Shown here: positions 47,691 to 60,600 of the stretch, piece by piece
Layout of the letters: each line of letters opens with the position of its first letter
How positions within the stretch are numbered: the stretch's first letter is position 1
Source: Lithospermum erythrorhizon
Lineage: Eukaryota; Streptophyta; Magnoliopsida; Boraginales; Boraginaceae
Reading direction: 5' to 3'
NCBI GenBank assembly: GCA_019722365.1
Contig: JADFUC010000205.1
Span: 30,689-94,688, forward strand
DNA length: 64,000 nucleotides
Made by a program: the position numbers and the translations under genes
Notes under the pieces: model-generated
The model's database searches: none
What the model saw: the letters and a program-made list of their open reading frames with translations, nothing else
What the model was told of the DNA's origin: nothing

Positions 47691-50600
47691 TTATTTTATT
47701 TTTTTTTGTTGTGTTGTATATATCTGATGAGTCTTTGTTATAGAGGCAGCCTCCTTGAGGTAATTATTTGGTAAAGTAGCATTGTAAATGCTTTACAATA
47801 AGCTTACTGTCGATTAAATGCTTCTTTCTTTGGTAGAATGAGCTGATATTTTATAGCTCATAGATTTGGATATGCAATCAGCGAGGTATGTGGATTTAAA
47901 GCTGCCCAGAGGCGTCGTGCAGGGATCAAAATCAGGTAAAGGAAAAGAGTGCGGTATTAGCAGCATGCGACACATAATGTTCTTCGTTAAAGCGCTATCA
48001 GGAAGCTTCGTTGCAGAAAAAATGTTGATTAGAAAAAAGAATACAATGATAACTCGCCGTGACGCGTCATTAGGCCGAGGTGATCTTTATGTTTACGGAT
48101 GGCTTTTTAGAGATGTTGGGGTAGGAAGTGATTTAGTGAATATATCTAGGATTATCACTGATATCAATTATTCGAAAATCAATTCAATTCCTCCCAAGAA
48201 AGATGCGTGGTGAGAAAACAGGTATATTTTGTTCATCATTTGAAATAATAATTCGTTTAAGCTGTCTGTGTCTACAATTATTGTCATAAAGATAAATCGG
48301 GACCAACTTTTATGATAAATGGCAGGTAATATGGATCTATTTGGATCATATAAACATCAATCGTTAAGCATAACGATTGCTGAAATTGGGCGTATGTTCA
48401 GGAACAAAGTATACATTTAACTGTTCGATGTCTTCGTGTTAGTGAAAGTGTGTTATGTTCGATAGATTGGCACAACAAATAATATGATATTAATTAACTA
48501 GCAAGATGCATTATTGCTTTAATAACATATATGATAACCGGGACCAAATAATTCTTTTTGCGTTCTCTTGGCATAATGGGCCATTGTTTACATTTGGTGA
48601 TATTTCCATAATTGTTAGGATACTCAATTGTGAGTTATCCAATGATGTTTCATCTTAAATTTCTTCTTCAAAGATATTTACAACTAAATGAAAACTATTC
48701 GGAGTTCTAATAATGTTTAAGTCATAAACATAGAATTGTCATTTCATAATTTTTTCTCCCGATCTTTTACATGTAATCTGGCGCCATGTAAGATCATTGG
48801 ATTTTAACCAACTTTGGTTAAATAGTCACTAAACCATAAAAAAAAACCTAGTGAGATAAAATAATTGTTCTATTTAGATATGGTTAGGTTAATTATATTC
48901 TGGCAGCTGCAGCTTCAGGCGAGGCTCAGTAGAAGAAAGAGTACAATGCATATCGTATCTGCGGCAGTGAGATCATCATTTATCATTTTATAATCATATC
49001 ACAGATGAGATGTCAATATAGATTATTCAAGTAGAATATCCAAATAACTTCTGGCCGTTTGTCGATGTGCATGATTGTGCAATCATGTATCGGTTGTATA
49101 GTACCATTTAGGGTGGTGCTTTAAGACCAAGTTCATGTCTTTGGACGAATACTAAATCCCTGCTTATGAATCTCGTTGTTGAAGTTAAGCATTTCTATCA
49201 TGTATCAAATATGATGTAGTTTATGCTTACATGCCGCGATTGTCGTACCTGTCTTTCTGGTATTTAATTTTTAAATCCGATTGTTGGCATGCATGCGACG
49301 ATTGAGAACTACTACGGGGTATAAATTTATAATTACATGCCCGATTGGGCATATATACCTTTATAAGGCATTGATTCCAAATCCAGAACATGCTTGTTTA
49401 ACAACTAAGAGCGTACATGAGTTCTTGTGTACTAACATTCATAATAATTTATTCAACTTAGAACTTCTTCTAGAGTCTCATAAACTTCTCATCGAATCTT
49501 ATCATGAATATTTTGATCATCAATAATAACTGTCCAATAGACAAAAAGTATGTAGAATAAATGTAAAACAGCTAAATAATTCAAATGTCTCGTACCACGT
49601 AATAAGTAAACAAATATATGCATGCAATCCCATAAAATATAATATATGCGAAGTTAAACTCTTATGACATTATAATGATAAACTTAACTATATTCATGTG
49701 AGATTAGAATAAATGTAAATGAATATCTAATAATCGATTCGAACATAATCCATCTTTGGATGACTTTAAATATTGAGTTAGAAGTTCCACGGAATACGGA
49801 TATTGCTTGGCGTCCGCAAGTATTTCTACGTATTTTCATATATATATTCGTTAAACATATTATAAATTATTACTTACGTAAATCAAAGATTATCTTGTTG
49901 CTACCAAACATTTAATTTTGATACCCTCATTAAAAGGTGTATGTGTTGCCTTCTGGCTTATTTGATGCTTGAGGTACAAATAATATAGAAAAATCTTAAA
50001 TAATTTATTCTCACTTTGGTACCCCGAGACATATTGCACTGAAATATCATCATGATGAACTTAAGTCTAAATTTTTTCACTTATATAATGGAGTTTCGTT
50101 TACTCTTGATTTAACGTGTCTTTTCTCTTTGGCCATTCATATATATGTATTGTCTAACTTTCTAGCAAGAGATAGATTTCGAGATCTCATATTCTTCCGT
50201 GATATAGAGCTCTTGTTGTTGTCACGTATCTATTGTCGACAATATTTTCTTTTGGTTCGCCATGTTCATGATAATGGATTTCCATGATTCTGATAAGCTG
50301 AGATCACATTATATTCCATGAATTTTGTAAATGTCTTACAGATATTTGTTATAGCTTTATTAAAGGATATATTGATAAATCTAAATACTTACAGAAATTG
50401 TTATTCTTCTAGGCCGAAGTAACACTGTGTCGCCTCTTTGATGATGGAGATTGTGCGATAAATAGTTCTTCAAGACCTACTTTAGTTTAGTGTTCACAAC
50501 TGATATGTTATTTCATTATTGTCTTGAGGGTCAAAATTTGTTGTGTTAGTGAACTTAAAAGTTATATTATCATAAGCAGGCTTTGAGTTATATTTTATTC

Positions 50601-51471
50601 ATCTTGATGGTCACCTTAGAATAGGGATATTTCATTTCCAAGATAGACTATTTTCGTTTATTATGCTTTTCTCTCCTGTTAGAAATAATTATGTCAAAAA
50701 TTACCTTTGTTTTATATAGATTCTTATATACCTTCTAAGTATAATATTTAAGTATATAGATGTATATACCGTGCGATAATAAACTATTTATACTATTCTT
50801 GTGCATATTATTACAGAAAATATATCATTATGGTAGTGAGAATAAAATAATTTGGATTTCTGACGAAACCAATTATATTGGAGAACCTTATTATAATTTG
50901 GCTTGATGCGAACAAATTAATCCTTAAATGTAGTAACATTTCCAACAATCAATTGGAGGTATTGCATGTAGTTCAACATGCCCCCGATATCAGCTTTGGG
51001 GAGTTTACAAATATCCATAAATTTTTAAAGCAGACATTTGTTAACTTCATAATAAAATGTTGAATCAAATTTTCAACAATTCTTTCGCGTCGGAGGTGAT
51101 CGGGATAGTCTGGTTATGCCAAATATTAAAAGTTTAAGTAATTATCAAACTGCGGTTTTGATAGGAAGTGTATTTTAATGTCTGGCGTGTGTGCTACTTC
51201 GATAACAATATTTTAACTCTTCGGGAACTATCAATTGACTTTGCTTCAATTTTTGACAAATAATGGCTCTTGGAGTCACTCAATCCTTTTTGTTACATTA
51301 TTAAAAAATATTAGCTCTTCTATATAACTACTACTTATTAAACTAATAATAATTAGAATCACTTCAATGATATATTGCTAGTTGTTCATATGTATGAAAT
51401 ATGGATTGATAAAATAAGTTATGGGATCAGTAATCATTTATATTCAGGGGATGTAATGATAATCATTGTGT
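47691..51471. repeat. Family B dispersed repeat, copy 1
   Basis: The segment 49950-51270 aligns with 62640-63990 in the same orientation. Shared landmarks include AAGAGATAGATTT followed by GATCTC (50165 and 62873), TTGATGATGG (50438 and 63117) and ACAATCAATT followed by GTAATTCAA/GTAGTTCAA (50943 and 63643). The block at 49320-49370 is shared with 57610-57665 (CCGATTG...ATATACCTTTATAAGGC). The plus-strand frame 47866-48213 (115 aa) is the longest here, but I do not recognise it. The nature of the family is unknown. Confidence 0.6.
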
Positions 51472-53040
51472 TGTAATGCAAAGAAAGTTTTTATTATTTA
51501 TGATGAAATTACAAAATAAACCCACTGTAGGGAAAATGCCTCAGTGTCTGAGTTTCTATCAAATGAAGAGGATAAATATCTGAAACTAGATCCACTGGCG
51601 TTTTGTTGACGATTTGTGAGATGTGTGGCTTACCTTGACTTGAGGCTGGGTTTGGTCTTGATATGAGCTGACTGAAACTTGAGTTTGGCAAACTTGACAG
51701 GCAAGCAAGCAAACTTAGTTGGCTTAAGCTTGGCTTGAGCTTGGCTTGATTTGATTTGGTTGAGCTTAAACGAACTTGGCTTAGTTTGATTTGAATTGGA
51801 TAAGCTCTCGGGCCGAGGCTGGAATCATCTGGTCTTGATGGACTTGAGGCCGAGTCTGAACTTGAATATGGTCAGAGGCGGGGAAGCTTTGCTTCGGCGT
51901 ATTCTCGTGTTGGTGTATGGACTTGATGCTTTGGGTGCTTGCCGATCTCCGATTTGTGTCAAACATTGGACTATTTGCGGCGTGAGGCTTTTCTTTATTT
52001 CCGCTGGTGGGGACCCATGGGCCCCGGATAAGGCTACGGCCTTGATGGTACTTTGGGATTTGTGTTAGGATTTAAGACCCCCAAATCGCTAGGGTTTAAG
52101 CGATCAGCCTGTAATTTAAAAGTAATAAGAAATAAGCAGACACAAAAATTTTATCTGGGTTTCCCTCGATGTGAAAGATTACGATCCTGTTCTTCTACGG
52201 AATCCATAATAAACCCGGAGAAGATGCGTTCTGAAGCCACATAGCTGTATAATCTATGTTGAGTATTTTCTTATACTAGAAAATCTCAACCTGAAATATC
52301 AAGAACAAGAATAAACTCTCTAGTTGCTTGCCGAAAGAACAAAAAAGGTACATGTTCTTGATATTAAATACTATGTTATTCTGGGATGAATTTTCTCTAT
52401 TCTATATATTTATTGTGATAAATAAAACTCATGAAATCATCTATGTTTATGAGCTAGCAAAACCTAGTGAGCTATATCTTTGAATCCCAGTCTTCCAGCG
52501 CCTAAAAATAAAACCTACCAGAGGCTAAGAGATATATCCTAGTTAGACTCGGAATTAGGGGAAATAAATTAGAGGCCAAAAGCCCGAGTCTCAAATTAGG
52601 TCTTGATTCCAATAATTTGGTGTTTCACAACTTTGTGGTGAGGACATGTGGCTTGAAGGTGTTGTCTTTGATGGGAGACTTGGTGTCTTGATATGACACT
52701 ATTTGAGATAGGACTCAGAGCTTGGTGGCCAATGGGTGGAGTATTAGCTGACGAAGTGTTGAGTAGCGTTCTTACAGTTTATCTTTATAAGCGACTGTAT
52801 TTATAGAGTGGGAATGGTAGGACTTGTTTGTGGAAGCGATAATCCAGTATATAGCAGTGACTTGTTCCAACGCATTGATAATCTTGATCAAGCCCAATCG
52901 GGGGCACTTGGCGACTTGTTTTTACGCCTAGAATATAGATGAGCAACTTTAGTTTATTCACTATATACGTAATTGATGAATCAAACCTGAGATTTATCAG
53001 ATGTTCATCCAAGTTTTTCAATAATCAAGGGCTACGCCCA
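51472..53040 (-). repeat. Family A LTR, copy 4, interrupted by a copia solo LTR
   Basis: It starts TGTAATGCAAAGAAAG on the plus strand and follows the copy 1 order until the end of the GATGAATCAAAC block near 52985, where it passes into internal sequence; the AT-rich outer end is deleted. On the minus strand it is the 3' LTR of the element whose 5' LTR is at 56077-57615. A 552-bp insertion at 52063-52614 splits it. Removing the insertion and one ATTTG restores the order seen in copy 5. Confidence 0.75.
52063..52614. mobile_element. Ty1/copia-type solo LTR with 5-bp target site duplication
   Basis: The insertion begins TGTTAGGATTTAAG and ends GATTCCAATA, near-perfect inverted ends of the TGTTGGAATC type common in copia LTRs. 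It is flanked by ATTTG at 52058-52062 and 52615-52619. It interrupts family A LTR sequence that is continuous in the other copies, which fixes both boundaries. It has no coding capacity. With the target duplication intact it is a single LTR left by recombination. Confidence 0.85.
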
Positions 53041-56000
53041 GAGCGACTCTTCCGTGCTTGGTTAGTACAGTCTTTTGCGACTTCTTCACCGTTTCTTCAT
53101 GAGATTGCATAACTTGTCTTTTGTTGAAGGCTTCAGCTAGCCCGTAGGCTTATAATTGATGCGGCCAGATTACAGGTGATACTTCACTTATCTTGAATTT
53201 GTTACATAGTCTACTATCGTCCACATTATCGAAGGCCTTCCATTATGCGTATTGATCTGTTTTGGAACCCGTATCGATAGATGATATTGGACTTGATAAA
53301 TCTGCCCGCTCATGTACCCATTTCGTTATTGGTTTTGTAACCCGTTTGGAGAAATGTCGATGGCAACTAGGATATGCGTATATCTGCTTTCATTCATCAG
53401 TAGTCGATGAAAGGTTGTCTCCCGATAAATGAATACCCGTATTCGACCATGGCAATGACCGCTGGCTTCCTACTTCGATGTACATTTCGTATTCTTGAGG
53501 TTGAAGAGGGGGTGGCGTTACCCACTGCTCGAATACTTACTTCGCTTCCACTTTGGGTGGCTATGAAGAAGCTAGGCACACTTAAGCGTCGAGCCTGGCG
53601 ATCATCTTTACGGGGACATGTGTGATGGATGGCTGTTTATGGATTGTATCTGCTAGAACATCCACGATATGAGACCAATTCGGGCTTTCAGCCTAAATGC
53701 TGCTCCCGTCGTTTTGGTTGATGACCAATTGCGAATCTCAGCCACTTCGAGGTTGAAATTATCTCTAATTGAATGGCCACCTCTCAGATGAGTGTCGATA
53801 CTCCGGCCCAAAGGAGAGAGCCGATTCCGCCCTCGCTACAGTATGTTGCGCTTCTCAAATAAATTTTCCACCCAGGAGGTCTCTGCGTTAGTAACATCTT
53901 AAATTTAGGAGGTAGATGCATAACTCCCATTAATTTGGTAGAGGTAGTGCGCGAGAAATAAACTAGTATCTGCCCGCTGCGGCCTTACGTGATACGTAGA
54001 TGATTTCAACTTCTTTGTATATTCAATTTCACGCTTGCTAATCGATCGACAACACGGTTTGGCCATCACTTGCTCGCAGTTAGTTGTCTTTGGGGTGCTC
54101 CGAATGAACCATGTGCGCTTGGAAGTAATGCTTTAACTTTTGAATGCAAATCCTCGAGCTAAGCATGTCTTCTGATGAGTAAATTCCGGCTTCATTTAGA
54201 GTCTACATTGCTAGAAACTCTTGTATTAGTGAATATGACAACGAAAGTGCGGAAACTTGTTGAGCGGGCAACGTCGCCTTAGTCTTGCGATGGTTCAATC
54301 TTAATTAAACTTGACACATGCATTGGCGTCTTACGTCGTTTAAGTAGATACGATTAATTAGGTCCGTGCTTTCAGGGGATGAGAACATCTCCCAAAAAGT
54401 CTTCGGGGTACGCTTTACCGATGGGTTGGATAGCGGTCGAGGTTATGTGATTTGAAGAGACTTTGTCTTCTTCAGTAATTTCCCCGCTTTCTTGCGAGAT
54501 CAACCACTTTACATTCTTGAATATGAAAGTTTGAACTCTACGTGCTTGATTTTCCTCTGGTCTCTTCGACTCTGGGGTTCTGCGGTCTTTGTCCTCCTTC
54601 GAGCATCGCCGGGTCTTGGAATCAGAAGGATAATTCATATCTGCGTCTCCTTGGCGTGAAGCCCGCGCTAGTGAGCTTGACCACCGACATGCTAGATTCT
54701 GACGGTGAACTTTGTTGTTTTAGAAGTCTAGCGTGTGTAACTCTTTTTCTAGTTTGGAGTTTTCTCTTGGCCTCTTGGGATCATATTTGGTCTTTGGTAG
54801 AATTTGTAGGGGTGAAAGACACGTGTCCTTTATTTGCCCGGCGTCTTTGAGTTCCACGTATCATGTGCCACTTTGTTGCCAGCCTGAATGTTCTTGAAAG
54901 TATGCCTTGCGTGATGTACTCCCGAGTCGTGTCGTTCGCTTGGATGCACGTACTAATAAGCGATGACTCACGAGAGTCTATACTTTGCATTGGATTTAAG
55001 TTCTCCAAGGTTGAAATTCGTAGCGTAACTTCTTCTTTGCTTGGTGGAAATTAGCTCATCATCTTCTTGTCTCTTACGTCTGAAAAGCGGTTGAGTCGCC
55101 TTCGATTGAGCCTAGCTATCTATGGAGGCGGGCTCAAAATCGACCTATACCGATCAGATACATTGCCGCAGGGAGCAGTAGAATTGACTGACCATTTAAA
55201 TCCCTTGATCCGGCGTTGTTGCACTTCAACAAAGTGGGCTACGTGTTGTTGGGGTTTCAGTTCCGTGATGTGTTTGAACTTGGGTGGTGATAACCGCTTG
55301 GTATTTTAAATTTGGTTTATCTGAGAGATATATGAAACTGATGTAGGTATATAGAAGTGACTCCGATATTAACCATTTATTGCCCCCAGGTATGTACTCG
55401 CCAGTGATTCTTTGGAGATACGTTCCATCTCTTGAAATGAGTAGGAGTTTCTCTGTGTTCGTTGTTCGTTGTAGATAGAACAGAATATAAGCGAGGGGAT
55501 AGTGGATGGGTCATTTCGTTTTAGAAATTGCGTGAGCCTCTTCTAACTTTAAACATTTGTTTTTGCTTTCTTTGCTCATGTTCACGATCATCCATCTTCG
55601 ACATCGAATGATAGAGTCGTCTTGGCAGTGTGAATCTTTTTGCGTGCTTTCTCTAATCCATTGGGTAGCCATCTGTTCTTCCATGGAGGTAATATCGATC
55701 TATCATTCACGAGAAGATGAATAGGCGATTTCTGATTGTAGATACGTGTTAGGTGTCTTGGTGTAGAGCCGCGATTTGCTTAATTTCTCATTGATGACGA
55801 AGTTCTCATCTATGTGTTAGAAGGGTTCCTCGGTGGCATCGATTGCTGTTTCTCTGTCGTAACTTGAGTGTTATTACAGAGCTCTGGCAGTAGGTTAACG
55901 GAGAGAGACTTGTGAGGGTCTTTGAGGGGCATTAGTCCTTATGTTAATCATTGATGGCGACCTCACACTCACTTGTAGTAGCCTTTGATACTTGGAAAGA

Positions 56001-56076
56001 CTGGGATAGTCCTCTTAGTAGCATCTCGGTTCTCGTGATGTGAATGAGTAGTTGAAAGTCCACTTGAGGCGTGCCC
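53041..56076 (-). mobile_element. Internal region of family A element between LTR copies 4 and 5
   Basis: It lies between two same-orientation LTRs. The minus strand encodes a gag remnant at 55010-54372: KDQIWSQEAKRKLQ-like Lys-rich sequence, then VQTFIFKNVKWLISQ, then ESGEITEEDKVSSNHIT. This matches the plus-strand gag of the element at 43246-46260. Only about 1.3 kb remains between gag and the 3' LTR and shows no pol motif, so the element looks gag-only or pol-deleted. The whole region is rich in stops. Confidence 0.65.
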
Positions 56077-57615
56077 TGTATATCTACAAAAGAAAAATTT
56101 TATTATTTATGATAGGGAATTTTCAAATAAACCCATTTTGTAAGGAAAATTCCTCGATTAATACGAGGTTTTTATCAAATGAAAGATCATTGTCAAACAT
56201 GATCAATGGCGTTGGTTGTGAGATGTCGGCTAACGGCGTGAGCTTGATTTAGTTGATAGAAGCTTGATATGAGTTTAATTTGAGCTTAAGCTTGAGATGA
56301 ATTGAGTTTGAGTTTGGCGACTTGAGATTGATTTGAGTTACAATTTGAGCTTGATTTGAACTTGGCTTGATTTGATTTGGATTTGAATTAAAACTAGGCG
56401 AGGCTGGATGATGTGATCTTGATGGAATGGAGGAAGCTGAGTGCGGACTTGGATAATTGAGCCGGGGGCACCATGGCGTATTCCGTGTTGAATGTCTTGG
56501 AATGCTTGGGCTTGATCTCAGTCTATCTTTGAGCTTGATGGACTTCACTGCGGGCGTTTGCGGCGTGAGACTTCTTTGGCTATGGGACTTGATAGTTGGA
56601 TAAACTCTGGTAGGACTTTGGGATTGGTGCTTCACTTTTGTGATTAAGGACTATGTGACGAGGGGTCGACATCTTTGATAGAACTTAGTGCCTTGATATA
56701 ACACTTGATGGTTTGAGATAGGACTCAGAGCCGAGGCTGTATGGAGTGATAGAAAGTATTAGACGATATTTAGCTTCTTTGTTTATGCTACAACTGACAC
56801 TTGTGATTGTGTTCTTTGTAGAAGTGGGCTTAGTGATTTGGCGCCACGGCAGGACTTGATTTAAGCTTTGAAGTAACGTCAACACAGGCTTTTACTACAG
56901 TGACCTTGCGGTTTGATGTAAGCGATGATCGGTATGAAATTAGAAGGCATTGTTCAGGTCTGAATCAAACTGAGCAGAGGGCCTTAGGGCTTGTTGTGCC
57001 TAGGGCACAGAATCCGGCTAACAAGGTGACGCTCGGTTATTCCTATATCACAGGATTTGATGAATCAAACACTGAGATTATGAGTGTTGTCCAAATTTTT
57101 GAACAATCAAAGGGGCTATATGGCCCAATCTGAATATTCAAAGGTCTCGTGATTTTACTCTGAGCTTGAAAGGATTAATCGTTTGTCAATAATCCTTGAT
57201 TTCATTCATCTGTTTTTCAGAGGTGTTTCTGGCTTCTTAGTGGCTCCAATGATTTGCTTGAAATTGAGAATCGTTCTTTATGTTTTCTCAGAGGGTTTTC
57301 TGTTTTTTGGTGGTGGGTAAGATGAATATCTGGATGATTGTGTGTGTTTTCGATTCAGGCAGGAGGCCTTTATGGGTTTTACGGGCCTCAGATGTAGATT
57401 CTGATTGGCTAATTGGTTTGGTGGATCAAATCCTTGACTGATATTTCAGTTACACAAGATTTCGACCATCGGATAATTTTGGAAATCTTTCATAGAAAAT
57501 GTTTTGGGTGCCTGCTATATGTCCAAGGAAGGTTCAGGTTCTTTTTCTAGGTCAAAAATATTTTCATATTGACCCCGAACCTTTTGGAGCCTTGATTTTG
57601 TACCCACATGATCAT
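56077..57615 (-). repeat. Family A LTR, copy 5, truncated by family B sequence
   Basis: It follows copies 1 and 4 from TGTATATCTACAAAAG to a TCTAGGTCAAAAATATTTT block near 57545. At about 57615 it passes into sequence shared with 49320-49370. The GTCTACA outer end is missing. On the minus strand it is the 5' LTR of the element at 51472-57615. It is not broken by the copia insertion seen in copy 4. Confidence 0.7.
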
Positions 57616-60600
57616 GAATTTAAAATTACGTACCCCGATTGACATTATATACCTTTATAAGGCATTTGGAATACGTAAAATATAATCATTGTGAAATAGG
57701 GAAGTAGAAGAATCTGGCATATGACATTTAGACCCACTGGGTGATACTTGAGTTGGATCTAAAACCTCTTGAGCAGAAGCAGTGTTGAGGCAGGCGTCAT
57801 TAACAGGACAATTAATGATGAAATTGTGAGAGGATATCTGATCTTGAAAGTAAAAAGCTTGCAGAATGATAACCAGGTTCGGTCTGTGTCACTAGAGAAC
57901 GCTGCCAGAAAAGTCACTATGATAATGAGGGGTACGGACAGATTCTATCTCCCTCAAGGCATACTGTTATACTCCTGCTCAGATGTATAAGTTTGACTCT
58001 ACGGACTATAACGCTGATAGCAGCTGCTCTGTCAGTATTGTGTAAACTCTAATAAGTACCAGACTCATAACAGGTGTGTCCGCAGACAGTTACACCAATA
58101 AATAATAGAGTTTATGCTAACAGCTCAGGTACATTCGACCTATAATAAAGATGAAATCTTTATATATATAAATAATCTTGAACTTCTGTATTTTTAGATA
58201 TGATCTGGAGATCTATTAGTAGGAGTGCCATATAAATGTGAAGCTTCAGCAAGTTTATGATAACTATAAATAAAACACTATAGTGTTTAAATCTTTCGCT
58301 TTTGTCATGGCAATGAAATCTATGTTTTTATGTAGAGTGTTAAGCTCAGAGACATTGCATATAAATATAGGGCCAGAAAGAATATCTCTTCGATTATTGC
58401 GAATTTAGCAAAATCTAGAAATATCTGCTTGATATCGGCCCGATGCTTGAGCTGCGGCCAGTATGCTGACCTTGTTCGACAACTTAAGTGTTGTTCCCAC
58501 AGGTTTACTGTCGACAAAAGTGTTGCTTGATAAAACACTAACAAACTCCCCGCTTTTGAGCTAATATTTTTTAGACAAAACAAATCGCGTCTACTTACGC
58601 ACCATAAAAAGTCAATCCGATATGACAAAGGAAGAATTTTTTGATTACATTAAGCATCGAGGTGTAACGCTGATGAACCTCTGACGACCGTTAAACCAGC
58701 GCGTGTCAAGTTAACAGGCGTGCGTCCGGGAGACGAGGGCAACATTGACTAGAACTTTCTCTTTTTAAGCGAATCAACGATCCTCAAATACTTTGTCAGC
58801 AGTACCCGTAAAATTACCTCGATAATGGATTCTTGATCTTCGTTGTTGAGCTACACTGAATTCATGGTGATCTCGGTCGCTTACGATGGCGATCTCGAAT
58901 TTTGAATATGGGGAATACATTTAGAATGCGGAGCATGAGGAATCGGACCATGTTGATGAATGCTCCTACGTGAACATAGTGCATATGTGATCCATCTTTC
59001 CATGATGACAAACCCCATTTGTTTATTCGTTTGCTCTTGAGTTGTGCTTTAACATGGAAGCCATTATTAGACAGCTGATATTACTTAACGACAATTTAGA
59101 TTTGTTAGCTTTTGTAGTTTAGAATAAACTTTGATTCTTTAACACGCTTCTCAATGACATATCTTTGTATGGTCATTTGGGAATTAATGGAAAGAATTTT
59201 GTCTAACAGATCTGAAATTAAACATCTGGACAGATTTTCTCATGGATTACAGTCGGTGGATAATTTCTCTGACATTCTCCTTTAATTCGGTGCATTATCT
59301 ATTTTCATCACTAAGAATTCTATTTCTTTTCATACCTTGAATCACCTTTTAGCCTGACAAATAAATTCAATGATGGTCTGCAAATGCTACCGCCGAGATC
59401 ATAGAATTCATTGGATATATCCTTAAACTTTGATAATAAATTCAATGATGGTCTGCCAGGCTTCATTCGTTCTCGGATTCTCGAATTTGGTGTTGAGAAG
59501 TTTGAGGCGACACATCTGAACGCCGGGTTCCTTCCAATACATGCAAGTGTTTTACAAACTTAATTCGACAATTTGTAGCGTATTGAATAAATTAAATATT
59601 ATGTTCACAAAACCATTAAATCGAGAGCCTTGAATTTTCCATTGAGGGAGCTGGCGTTCACTCACTGTCCATTCCATCTCGGGTTTCTCAATCAAGGTGC
59701 GTTAGGTAAGTCCGTTATTAGAGGTCTGACTAGATAAGCAATTTCCATGTTTTGATATTCATGGATCAATGCTGATATTCTATATTCAATAATTCAGCCA
59801 ATCAGAGATTCATGAGGGCGACTTTTTGTACTTCCTTCCATCTCGCTGCTGAAATTACGATCTCGCTCTTGTATGTGAGTCGCCCACTTCGATACCACTT
59901 TAAAGTGTAATCCACATTTGTGAAATAGAATAGAATCTGTTTTGGAAACATTTGTTAGACACGATGCGATAACGGGTTGGACACGAGCGAGCGAGAAGCC
60001 AAGTGTTAAGACACGACATCGGTAACATGGACTTGATAAAGGCTAGCAGAGAGAGATATCTAATCTTGAAATAAAAATACCACCAGATGATAACCTAGTT
60101 TGGTAAGCATCCCCAAGCTCATTTGAGACGACTTTTGCCCAGCGAAGGAATCATTGCTGATAATAGGAAATTACGTATCAGGATATTATACCACCTCAGG
60201 CAGCCCTATTATACTCTATCCAGATGTATAAGTTCATTCTCCCCGACTATAGCATCCGTATTAGCAGCTACTTACTTCTATCCACTAATGTGCTGAAACT
60301 AAATGGTACTTCAAAGCTGACTGTAACAAAGGTGTGGCAGCGGTTGTACAATAATAATAGGTTGTAATAACAATTATTCGGCCTACAATAAAATTAAAAT
60401 CTTTATGTTTCTTTCCTCCACAAAATAATAGAACTCTACATTTTTTTTTTGATCTGATCGTCACCATAAAAGTAAGTGCTACTCATAATGTAGGCCTGGC
60501 TCGAGTTTATGGTAATAACTTCCATAAATAAAACCTTTTCATAATTGTTTCGATCTTTCCTTGTCCCGTAACCAACCAAATCTATGTTTTTATGGCAAGT

